Part shown: in pieces, positions 25,461 through 33,161 of the stretch
Layout of the letters: each line of letters opens with the position of its first letter
How positions within the stretch are numbered: position 1 is the stretch's first letter
Made by a program: the position numbers and the translations under genes
NCBI RefSeq assembly: GCF_001029445.1
Contig: NZ_LDOT01000024.1
Span: 1 to 64,000, forward strand
Source: Photobacterium aquae
Lineage (GTDB): Bacteria > Pseudomonadota > Gammaproteobacteria > Enterobacterales > Vibrionaceae
Length of the DNA stretch: 64,000 bases
Reading direction: 5' to 3'
Notes under the pieces: model-generated
The model's database searches: none
What the model was told of the DNA's origin: nothing
Seen by the model: only the letters and a program-made list of their open reading frames with translations

Positions 25461-25820
25461 TTACTGGGTAGTGGATGTCGAATTGTTTTCGCCATCATGG
25501 CTACGAAACAGGTCAAACTTAAATTTGATAGCCTGCAATGGATTTCGCCAAGCAAACTTGGGCATCGCCCAGCGCAAGACATGCGATAACTGCAAGCGCT
25601 TAGCTGGCTGGTAACAAGGGCTTTGGCACCTCAGGCAATGGGGTTTTTCGTTTCCCATCCGGCACTGCCACATTCGATCTTCGATATATTGAATCAGTCC
25701 TTCACATTCAGGACAGACAATCGCACCACGGTGCAGCGTTTTACAGTAAAGGCGAATCATCGCTTTTGCAGTATTCAGTTCACGCTGCTGTCGAACTGAA
25801 TCGTTGGTTTGAAAGATCAT
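25461..25820 (-). CDS. ygbA: YgbA-like nitrosative-stress protein
   Basis: 119 residues, close to E. coli YgbA (117), a protein induced by NO through NsrR. Shared features are the cysteine pattern VCPECEGLIQYIEDRM...QC, HCLRCQSPCYQP and the end segment HVLRWAMPKFAWRNPL. The cysteines suggest metal or Fe-S binding; the molecular role is unknown. The frame is open to 25949, but that start would overlap the upstream gene and put a perfect FNR box inside the coding region; ATG 25820 gives the family length. No clear ribosome site precedes it, and the predicted transcript start is only a few bases away, so the message may be leaderless. Confidence 0.82.
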   Translation of the reverse strand: MIFQTNDSVRQQRELNTAKAMIRLYCKTLHRGAIVCPECEGLIQYIEDRMWQCRMGNEKPHCLRCQSPCYQPAKRLQLSHVLRWAMPKFAWRNPLQAIKFKFDLFRSHDGENNSTSTTQ

Positions 25821-25829
25821 AATGGCGGT

Positions 25830-25870
25830 ATTATCCACCGCTCGCGCCGCATTCCATTGATCTTGATCAA
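25830..25870 (-). promoter_or_regulatory. FNR-dependent promoter of ygbA
   Basis: TTGATCTTGATCAA (25857-25870) is a perfect match to the FNR consensus. On the minus strand GATAAT (25835-25830) follows after 21 bases, the spacing of class II FNR-activated promoters, predicting a start near 25823. An 11-base NsrR-like half site, AAAGGCATCCT, lies further upstream at 25901-25911 (9 of 11 bases). Confidence 0.7.
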
Positions 25871-25930
25871 TCTTGGCGTATGAAAGTGATCCCCCCCTGC
25901 AAAGGCATCCTGAATATTCCCTGGGGTCTA

Positions 25931-27115
25931 TTAAGCATTGACCCCCCATGAATGCAGGTAATACCGGGCTGATTCTACCGTTTGCTCAAGCACAATGGCC
26001 AGACGGTGAGCATCATCCAATGGGACGGGTTGCTGCTGCTTCAATCGCATTTCCAATGCCGTGGCAATCTCTTGCAATGTGTTTGCCCCCAAGTTCGCCG
26101 CTACCCCTTTCAGGCTATGAACCAAGCGTAGTGTCTGCTCATCAATACAGCCACTCGATACCATTTCAACAAAAACCTTACCATCATGCTGGTGCTCTTC
26201 GACGAAGACTCCCAGTAACATTTGCACCATTTCCGCATCATCATCAAGGGCATTAAGCATCACTGAAATATCAATCGCCGCATTCACACCATCCATTGGC
26301 AGCGCTTTATCGATTGAGGGCCGCGAATCTACCACCTCTGCCGGGCGGGCGGTAGCAGCCAAGTTCCCCGCACCTTCTTGCCCGTATTGTCCGCTTTCGG
26401 TTTCAGCCTGACTTACTACGGTAGCCTGCCGCTCAGGCGACACCGCTCGAAGCCCCGCCAAAGCTTCGTTAATCGCCACCTCCAGCACCGTGATCTCTTG
26501 GTTTAGCCGAAGCAATGACTCACGCTCTAAACGACCATGACTCAACAAATCACCTTCCACGGCAACAATGTGAACGTGCAATGCATCGGCACCTATACTG
26601 CCTGCCACGCCTTTGAGCGTATGCAGGGTTTTCTCCACGCCCGACCATTCCTCGTTATCAGCAAGACGCAGCAACACCTCGCCATCGTCACTATGTTCGT
26701 CAAGAAAGATTTCCAGCAACATCGCAGCAGAATCGCGGTCGCCATCCATACTGTCGAGCAAATGGCTGGGAGCAAAGACAGGGGGCTTAGCCTCTACGGA
26801 TGCACAGACTTCACTTTGCTCAGATTGCTCTGACGGATCGTCTCCCCCCGATACATCAACCTCCTCGCCGTGCCGCGATAACATCTCCGGGTCAGGACCC
26901 TGAACCACATCCCGGGATTGATAATAGAATCCCATTGCAGCTACCAATGCCATGCCCCCCACTACCGCAATGGCGTACCCTGGCGTCACAGGCAATACCA
27001 CCGCCAGCACCAACAGGACACAGCCAATACACAGGGCTATAACCGCTTTGCGGCGGCTAATATAACTGGCTCGATCTTTGTCGTCCTGACCAGAAAATTG
27101 TGAAGAACCACCCAT
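25931..27115 (-). CDS. Membrane-anchored protein with two HPt domains
   Basis: 394 residues. Two adjacent N-terminal transmembrane segments (about residues 23-42 and 46-63) are followed by an acidic linker and two histidine phosphotransfer domains: one around HTLKGVAGSIGA with His165, another around HSLKGVAANLGA with His333. Each HPt region starts with a similar helix (LLEIFLDEHSDDGEVLL and LLGVFVEEHQHDGKVFV), so they look like an internal duplication. No kinase, ATPase or receiver domain is present. HPt domains normally pass phosphate between a hybrid kinase and a response regulator; partners are not encoded nearby. Start has AGGAGG 8 bases upstream. Function unknown. Confidence 0.88.
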   Translation of the reverse strand: MGGSSQFSGQDDKDRASYISRRKAVIALCIGCVLLVLAVVLPVTPGYAIAVVGGMALVAAMGFYYQSRDVVQGPDPEMLSRHGEEVDVSGGDDPSEQSEQSEVCASVEAKPPVFAPSHLLDSMDGDRDSAAMLLEIFLDEHSDDGEVLLRLADNEEWSGVEKTLHTLKGVAGSIGADALHVHIVAVEGDLLSHGRLERESLLRLNQEITVLEVAINEALAGLRAVSPERQATVVSQAETESGQYGQEGAGNLAATARPAEVVDSRPSIDKALPMDGVNAAIDISVMLNALDDDAEMVQMLLGVFVEEHQHDGKVFVEMVSSGCIDEQTLRLVHSLKGVAANLGANTLQEIATALEMRLKQQQPVPLDDAHRLAIVLEQTVESARYYLHSWGVNA

Positions 27116-27341
27116 GATCCACTCCTCCTGTTATAAACCAGCCGCCTTCAACACCGTAGGGGCATTGCCTTAGACTACAGACAATGACAACTAAAATACT
27201 TGGCGCCACTCTAAAATTAGACAAGGAACAAAATGGTCACAACTCTTTATACCCGTGACCTTTAGAATCACTGCCGAAGGACGTCCTAAAGTAAGTATCT
27301 ACGGGTGGAAGGGAGTAAAATACAGAGGTGAAGAGCGCATA

Positions 27342-27366
27342 CAAAAACGGCCCCTTGCGGAGCCGT
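27342..27366 (-). terminator. Intrinsic terminator of yejK
   Basis: On the minus strand ACGGCTCC-GCAA-GGGGCCGT forms an 8-bp stem (one T-G wobble) with a GCAA loop and is followed by TTTTTGT. Confidence 0.85.
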
Positions 27367-27385
27367 AGAATGGAAACAGTATCAA

Positions 27386-28399
27386 TTAAGAATCGCTATT
27401 CAGGCGGCGCTGTAGCTGATCTTTCAAATTTGGCGGCGTCCCTTTGATAGTCAGAGTATCAGTGTCCGCATCATAAAAAATACGCTCGCCAAGCAGCATG
27501 CTGTCAAAGTTAATCGTCAAACCGCCGCCAGAGCCGACAAATTTGGTTAGCTTGCGCATTGCGGTACGGTCCGCGGGGAAGCTATCTTCCAATTCATAGC
27601 CTTGCTGAGAGGTAAACTGGTAAAAATCTGTGCCGTCATCGGCCGCAGGCAGTTCAGCCGCCAGCTCCTTGACCGTCACTTCTTCACCGGCTTGTAATTG
27701 ACCATTACAGTAATCATAAACCTGCTTGCGGTATTGCTGCTTTTCTTCTTTATCAAGACGAGAATCAGCGCAGAAGTCCTCGACAGCCTGCATCAGCACC
27801 TGATTTTGCTCTTTCACATCCAAACCGACTTCGGCTTGGAGGAAGTCGAGGAAGAAATCAGCGATCTTACGGCCGACACGGCCTTTGATGTAAGTCAGAT
27901 AACGGTTCGATTCGCTGTCCGTCTCCCATGAAGACAGGTCAATACGGGCTACGATATCCATTTTGGCAACATCAAGGTAATCTGTTGCGCTGATATCAAG
28001 CTGCTCGGTAACCTTCATGCTGTGGCAAGTAGGCAACAAGCCGATCAGCAGATAATCCGTTGCCAGCGACTGGTATTCCGCCAGTACCAACGTTCCCACT
28101 TCGGCAAATGGATATTTTGCCAACTCAACCTGCAGCCGTTGTGCAGATTGGTTAGAAAACGTCAGAAAATCCAGTTCCCCACGTCGTGCTTGTTTCAACC
28201 AGTGGCCAAACTCGCTATCTTCAGCGAAATGACCAAAGCCCTTGGCCCCCTTGCTGCTGTAGACTCGGTGAAGTTCTGCGACCAATTCCTCAGTCGATGC
28301 ATCGTTTTCAAGCGTTTGTTTTCTAAGATGAACCTCAAGTTCATCATTACCATTTTTCACCAATTGGTGAAGGATTACATTCGATAGCGTCAGGCTCAT
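27386..28399 (-). CDS. yejK: Nucleoid-associated protein YejK (NdpA)
   Basis: 337 residues, matching E. coli YejK (335), a nucleoid-associated protein of the NA37 family. The N-terminus (MSLTLSNVILHQLVKNGNDEL) and the C-terminal segment with INFDSMLLGERIFYDADTDTLTIKGTPPNL are typical. It diverges from yejL-yejM, the same arrangement as in E. coli, across 84 bases that must hold both promoters. Confidence 0.95.
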   Translation of the reverse strand: MSLTLSNVILHQLVKNGNDELEVHLRKQTLENDASTEELVAELHRVYSSKGAKGFGHFAEDSEFGHWLKQARRGELDFLTFSNQSAQRLQVELAKYPFAEVGTLVLAEYQSLATDYLLIGLLPTCHSMKVTEQLDISATDYLDVAKMDIVARIDLSSWETDSESNRYLTYIKGRVGRKIADFFLDFLQAEVGLDVKEQNQVLMQAVEDFCADSRLDKEEKQQYRKQVYDYCNGQLQAGEEVTVKELAAELPAADDGTDFYQFTSQQGYELEDSFPADRTAMRKLTKFVGSGGGLTINFDSMLLGERIFYDADTDTLTIKGTPPNLKDQLQRRLNSDS

Positions 28400-28483
28400 A
28401 ACGGAAATATTTCAGTAAATCTTGAGTGTAGGGTATTATAAGTCGCTTTCTTTAACATTAATCAAGATTAAACAAGACTTCCT

Positions 28484-28702
28484 ATGCCAATTACTTCAAA
28501 ATACAGCAATAAAAAAATTGAACAAATCATTGAAGATATGTTCGATGTATTAGAGAAGCACGATGCTTCAGCAGAACTCGCGCTGATGATTGTAGGCAAT
28601 ATCGCCACCAACATCATCAATGCCGATGTTCCAGCATCGCAAAGGAAGGCAATCGCTGAAAAATTCTCACAAGCTCTGCAATCTTCAGTCAAAGAAGATT
28701 AA
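28484..28702 (+). CDS. yejL: YejL family protein (UPF0352)
   Basis: 72-residue helical protein of the DUF1414 family (E. coli YejL, 75 residues). SKYSNKKIEQIIEDMFDVLEKH and PASQRKAIAEKFSQALQSS are recognisable. Function unknown. It precedes yejM by 46 bases, as in enterics. The ribosome site is poor. Confidence 0.92.
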   Translation: MPITSKYSNKKIEQIIEDMFDVLEKHDASAELALMIVGNIATNIINADVPASQRKAIAEKFSQALQSSVKED

Positions 28703-28748
28703 TCTGATTAGCGCCACAGCGGTTTAAGACTGGGAAACACTGACACCT

Positions 28749-30593
28749 ATGGTCTCCAGCAGTAACAATTACAAAGAAAAAGTCTCCCAGCTTATCAGCT
28801 GGGGGCACTGGTTCAGTTTCTTCAATATTATCGCGGCCATGCTACTTGGCACCCGCTATATTGTGTATTCTGAATGGCCTACCACCCTGTGGGGGCAACT
28901 TTACCTTGTTTTCAGCTGGGTTGGTCACTTCGGTTTCCTGGTCTTTGGCTTCTATATTCTGATCCTGTTTCCGGCCAGTTTCCTGATCCCCTCGCAACGA
29001 CTGATGCGGCTATTTGCCGTACTGGTTGGCACCGTCGGACTCACGGCACTCCTGCTGGATACCTATGCCTACGAGTCATTGGATCTCCACCTCAGCCCGC
29101 TGGTCTTTGACCTGCTGTTGAGCGGCGAACGCACCGAGCTCAATGCCCGGTGGCAGTACCTGTTTGTTACAGTACCGATTATCTTCCTGCTGCAACTGGT
29201 ACTGTCAGAATGGCTGTGGCGCAAATTACGCAAGCTCACCCGCAAACATGTAGGTGTGCCGATTGCGGTTGTCTTCGGGATCTGCTTTGTTAGCAGCCAC
29301 CTGATGTACATCTGGGCCGATGCCAAGCTATATCAGCCTATCACCGCCCAGCGTTCGAATTTCCCGCTGTCATACCCGATGACGGCGAAGACCTTCATGG
29401 AAAAGCATGGCTTGCTTGACCGTGAAGAATACAAAGAAAAACTCAATGCCCAAGGTGTCGAGACCAGCAAGGCAATCCGCTATCCGTTGGAAAAAGTCAC
29501 CTTTAGCAACCCTGGTACCGGCCAAAATGTTCTTATCATCATGATTGATGGCCTCCGCAGTGACATGATCACCCCGGAAAACATGCCGTATCTGGATGCC
29601 TTCGCGGCTCAAAACCTGAATTACAGCAACCATTACAGCAACAGCAACGACAACAGCAATAGCGTATTTGGCCTACTCTACGGCCTACCGGCTAACTACC
29701 TCAATAGTGTTCGCTCTTCAGCAGCATCACCGCTACTGATCACTACGCTTGAAAAACGCGGCTACCATTTCGGCTTATTCGGTAATGAACGTATGGCGGA
29801 AGATCCGCTCTATGCCGATGCGATGTTTACCGGCCTGCCGCTTAATATCAGTACCAAGGGTGGCGACGGCGCTATCATTGATAGCTGGTCAACATGGATG
29901 GAAGAACAAGCCGCACAAAACGAACCTTGGTTCAGTTTTATCGAGCTGACTTCCGTTGAAAACTTCGAAGAAAGCGGTGACTACAAGCCCCGCTTCACCC
30001 CGTCATTGGGCTCCCCAAAAACCCAAGGGGTCAGCACAGATACCTTGCTGAAAAACAGCTATAAAAATGCGGTATACCATATTGATGAGCAGCTAATTGC
30101 GATATTTGACCAACTGGTTGCCAACAAACAGCTTGGTAACACTATCGTGGTAATCACCGCCAACCACGGCACCGAGTTCAATGAAACCGGTACCAACAGC
30201 TGGGGGGCGAGCAGCAACTACAGCAAATACCAGCTTCAAGTGCCAATGATCATCCACTGGCCAGAGAGTGTCGCATCGGTGACCAACCGCCTGACCAGCC
30301 ACTTGGATCTAGTACCAACGCTGATGGAATCACTGCTGAATGTATCAACGCCGGCATCAACCTACAGTAGCGGTGCCAGCCTATTCGAAGCAACACCAAA
30401 ACGGCGCTGGCTGCTAGCTGGTAATGACAGCGATATTGTCATGATCCAGCCAAAGAGCACGACCGTTGTCGACAAATACGGTAATTACCGGGTTTATAAT
30501 CAGCGTTATCAGAAACTTAACTCCGAAAAACCCAAGCTATCAACATTGATGCAGGCGATGCACGAGATTAAACGTTTCAACCAGCCAGACTAG
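28749..30593 (+). CDS. yejM: Inner-membrane LPS regulator YejM (PbgA/LapC)
   Basis: 614 residues: five N-terminal transmembrane segments (to about residue 190), a linker, and a periplasmic sulfatase/alkaline-phosphatase-like domain with LIIMIDGLRSDMITPENMP, NHYSNSNDNSNSVFGLLYGLP and ITANHGTEFNET. In E. coli this essential protein binds LPS and controls LpxC breakdown through LapB, balancing LPS and phospholipid synthesis; that role is transferred by homology. The active-site nucleophile of true sulfatases appears not to be conserved, as in the family. Confidence 0.93.
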   Translation: MVSSSNNYKEKVSQLISWGHWFSFFNIIAAMLLGTRYIVYSEWPTTLWGQLYLVFSWVGHFGFLVFGFYILILFPASFLIPSQRLMRLFAVLVGTVGLTALLLDTYAYESLDLHLSPLVFDLLLSGERTELNARWQYLFVTVPIIFLLQLVLSEWLWRKLRKLTRKHVGVPIAVVFGICFVSSHLMYIWADAKLYQPITAQRSNFPLSYPMTAKTFMEKHGLLDREEYKEKLNAQGVETSKAIRYPLEKVTFSNPGTGQNVLIIMIDGLRSDMITPENMPYLDAFAAQNLNYSNHYSNSNDNSNSVFGLLYGLPANYLNSVRSSAASPLLITTLEKRGYHFGLFGNERMAEDPLYADAMFTGLPLNISTKGGDGAIIDSWSTWMEEQAAQNEPWFSFIELTSVENFEESGDYKPRFTPSLGSPKTQGVSTDTLLKNSYKNAVYHIDEQLIAIFDQLVANKQLGNTIVVITANHGTEFNETGTNSWGASSNYSKYQLQVPMIIHWPESVASVTNRLTSHLDLVPTLMESLLNVSTPASTYSSGASLFEATPKRRWLLAGNDSDIVMIQPKSTTVVDKYGNYRVYNQRYQKLNSEKPKLSTLMQAMHEIKRFNQPD

Positions 30594-30615
30594 GCATATC
30601 TCGCCAAACCGTCAT

Positions 30616-30645
30616 CAAAAAGGGCAGCGTCATCGCTGCCCTTGC
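30616..30645. terminator. Hairpin between yejM and a convergent small lipoprotein gene
   Basis: AAGGGCAGCG (30620-30629) and CGCTGCCCTT (30634-30643), loop TCAT. The A-run on the left makes it a better terminator for the minus-strand gene (TTTTGATG after the stem) than for yejM, but it can serve both. Confidence 0.75.
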
Positions 30646-30689
30646 TGTTTCGGCCGCCCACCACTGTGGCTACCCTCGTGAATAAAACA

Positions 30690-30974
30690 CTATAGATAGT
30701 CTTGATTGGCGGCATAGCAGTGCTCATAACCATCCTGCCAGCCATTCGCATACTTGCCATCACTGTACATTCGCTCCGGATCCTGACGGAACCCATCATG
30801 GTAAGTGTCCGCCTGCTGCTCCCGGCTAGAGCAGCCATCTTGATAACCCTCTAGGTATGGGCGGACAAAACCCAGCTCTTTCAATGTTTGATGTCGGCTA
30901 TCTGCGCACCCTGTTAGCCCAACAGCCACAATGCTAGCAATCCACCACTGCCTTGCCGATCCATTACTTATCAT
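30690..30974 (-). CDS. Small putative lipoprotein
   Basis: 94 residues; signal sequence with lipobox LTGC (Cys near residue 23) and a short mature part with three related stretches, GYQDGC, YHDGF and GWQDGY, spaced 12-26 residues apart. I do not recognise a family. ATG 30974 has AGGAGG 4 bases upstream; the further GTG at 30992 has no ribosome site. It is monocistronic. Confidence 0.7.
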   Translation of the reverse strand: MISNGSARQWWIASIVAVGLTGCADSRHQTLKELGFVRPYLEGYQDGCSSREQQADTYHDGFRQDPERMYSDGKYANGWQDGYEHCYAANQDYL

Positions 30975-31435
30975 CTCGCCTCCTATGCTCACCGTTACAC
31001 TACAATACCAATCGTAGTAAATAACAGGTCATTCAAGCCTGTGAATACGCTCAATAACTACCTTAGACTTTCTGATTGTAAAATAACCACTTCTCGAAAA
31101 ACCCCGCCTTGTTCCCCGGCATTTCCCACCTGACTATTTCTGCTATCTCACTGTAATTGATAGAACCTATCTCCTTAAGTTAAAAGTGATAACACCCAGA
31201 ATGCAGTCTCAGTTTCAATATTTTGCTAATTTTTTGACCAATCAATGTCTTTCTAATTAGGCTTTAATGACCAAAATAGAGTGCAAAGCGTGATGTGTTG
31301 CAAATTATTTCGATGCATTTCTCAATTTCAATAAGTTAGAGAGTGCTAACTCCCTGTTTTGCGTGAGCTATAACCATTTTAGTTTGAAAAATCCGTAACA
31401 ATAGGCAACGGCTAGAATAAAACGGATGGTCAGCC
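30975..31435. other. Intergenic region before the diguanylate cyclase
   Basis: About 460 bases, AT-rich, no gene seen. AGTTAG-agagtg-CTAACT (31334-31351) is an inverted repeat that may be an operator for the downstream gene. No confident promoter. Confidence 0.4.
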
Positions 31436-33061
31436 TTGGCTCAGCAACAACTCAACACTTTTTACCAACGCCTTTTGTCCCAATGGGGAAAAGCACATGG
31501 ATTACGCTCAATAACTGAAATTACCTGCCGCAACTTATCTTTAAGTTTTGCAACAGAGCGGGCATGGCTAGTTATCGCCTATAAAGCACGATGGAAGATC
31601 TTGGTTGAAATGAATAGCAATGGCATTTTCTTCCAATATCCGCCGTCAGAGGTCAGCGATCAAGACGAACTTCCCTTTTTTCAAATATCCAAAGCCGTAC
31701 GTCAACGTCAACTCACCATAGAGCCGGAATCCGATCATTTCCGCTTATGGCTCCCTCTTGAGCGCCGTTCAATGATTATTGGATGTATCGTCGTCGACCT
31801 GCCCGACAACGAACAATGCCGGCAGTTACGGGGGGAGGATTTTCAACCGCTGGCTAGCCTTGTGGCCTCCGAGCTTGACGCGTTTATTCTCAATGCATCG
31901 ATTCAGGACGAACATGCCGGACGCCGCTCGGCAGAGCGCGAACTGGAAATCAGCCTCACAGAACAGCAGCACCTCCAGCAGCAGCTTCAAGCACTGCATG
32001 ATATCTCTTTCGATATGTGGCGAACCAATTCGCTCAAGGAGTTACTGTTTACCGCCATTGATCAAGCCAAGCAAAAATTGCATGTCGACCGTATGGCAAT
32101 ATTCCTGATCAATGGAGACAACAAAATTCAAGGGACATTCGGTACCGATATCCACGGCAATACCGTGGACGAGTCCTATTTTGAATCTGATATTCCCGAC
32201 CTGTGGTTCACCCACCAAAGTTTGATCACCAAGGGCGAATACTTGGCTATCGAGCAAGATACCCCGTTGTACCACGACCTAAAACAAGTTGGATTTGGCT
32301 GGAGTGCTTTTGTCTCGCTATGGGATGAGGATACCCCCATCGGCTGGATAGCCTGCGATAACCTACTCAGCGGTATGCCGGTACAAAGCTATCACCGTCA
32401 AATCCTCAAGCAATTTGGTTTTATCGTATCGCAGCAATATGTCCGTCGGCAGGCTGAAGAACAGCTCCGCCAGCTTAATACGGAACTCGAGCAACGGGTC
32501 GCCGAACGTACCGAAGCCCTGCAGATTGCAAACAAAAACCTCAAGATGATGTCGAGCCAGGATGCCTTGACCAAGGTTGCTAACAGGCGTGTATTTGATG
32601 AACGCTTCATTGATGAATGGCGTCGGGCCGAACGCCACCAGATGCCGATTTCACTCCTGATCATCGACGTTGATCACTTCAAACGCTACAACGATCATTA
32701 CGGCCATGCGGCCGGTGACCAATGTCTGTTTGATATTGCCCAAGCCCTCTCAACCCTTGAAAGGCGAGCTGGAACGTTATTTGCCCGCTACGGCGGTGAA
32801 GAATTCGTTCTGCTGATGCCCGGCCAAGACAAGCATGCCGCCCAATACACGGCTAAGCGCGCCCTCCACACAATTCGCTCACTGGAGCTACCCAGAACGG
32901 ATGGGGCTGATAGCGCACCGAATATCGTTACCATCAGTATCGGGGGCTATACCGTCATACCATCAACCTACACCACCCCACGCCAGTTCTTCCAACAGGC
33001 CGACGAAGCCCTGTATGCCGCCAAGGATCAGGGCCGGAATGACTTTGTTATCAAGGGGTGA
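31436..33061 (+). CDS. Diguanylate cyclase with GAF-type sensory domain
   Basis: 541-residue cytoplasmic protein with no membrane segment. Residues 1-160 look like a divergent GAF-like domain, 160-195 a coiled coil, 195-340 a GAF domain (LKELLFTAIDQAKQKLHVDRMAIFL), 340-372 a second coiled coil, then a GGDEF domain with LTKVANRR, DVDHFKRYNDHYGHAAGD and the active-site GGEEF at residues 453-457, so it should make cyclic di-GMP. The usual inhibitory-site RXXD upstream of GGEEF reads RAGT, so product inhibition may be lost. The only plausible start is TTG at 31436, with GGATGG before it. Confidence 0.88.
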   Translation: MAQQQLNTFYQRLLSQWGKAHGLRSITEITCRNLSLSFATERAWLVIAYKARWKILVEMNSNGIFFQYPPSEVSDQDELPFFQISKAVRQRQLTIEPESDHFRLWLPLERRSMIIGCIVVDLPDNEQCRQLRGEDFQPLASLVASELDAFILNASIQDEHAGRRSAERELEISLTEQQHLQQQLQALHDISFDMWRTNSLKELLFTAIDQAKQKLHVDRMAIFLINGDNKIQGTFGTDIHGNTVDESYFESDIPDLWFTHQSLITKGEYLAIEQDTPLYHDLKQVGFGWSAFVSLWDEDTPIGWIACDNLLSGMPVQSYHRQILKQFGFIVSQQYVRRQAEEQLRQLNTELEQRVAERTEALQIANKNLKMMSSQDALTKVANRRVFDERFIDEWRRAERHQMPISLLIIDVDHFKRYNDHYGHAAGDQCLFDIAQALSTLERRAGTLFARYGGEEFVLLMPGQDKHAAQYTAKRALHTIRSLELPRTDGADSAPNIVTISIGGYTVIPSTYTTPRQFFQQADEALYAAKDQGRNDFVIKG

Positions 33062-33161
33062 GTAGACGGCTCAAACTCAGCGGCGACTACAAAACACTAA
33101 CGACAAAACCACAATGGCTACCTCTCTGGGCAGCAGCCACTTCGGGCATCGAGGTTTGCGT

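Noticed and set aside
25901..25911. NsrR operator upstream of ygbA
   Set aside because: Only one half site (9 of 11) and about 80 bases from the predicted start; kept as a note with the FNR promoter, not as a separate feature.
25821..25949. N-terminal extension of ygbA by 43 codons
   Set aside because: It would overlap the HPt gene and contain the perfect FNR box; E. coli YgbA has no such part.
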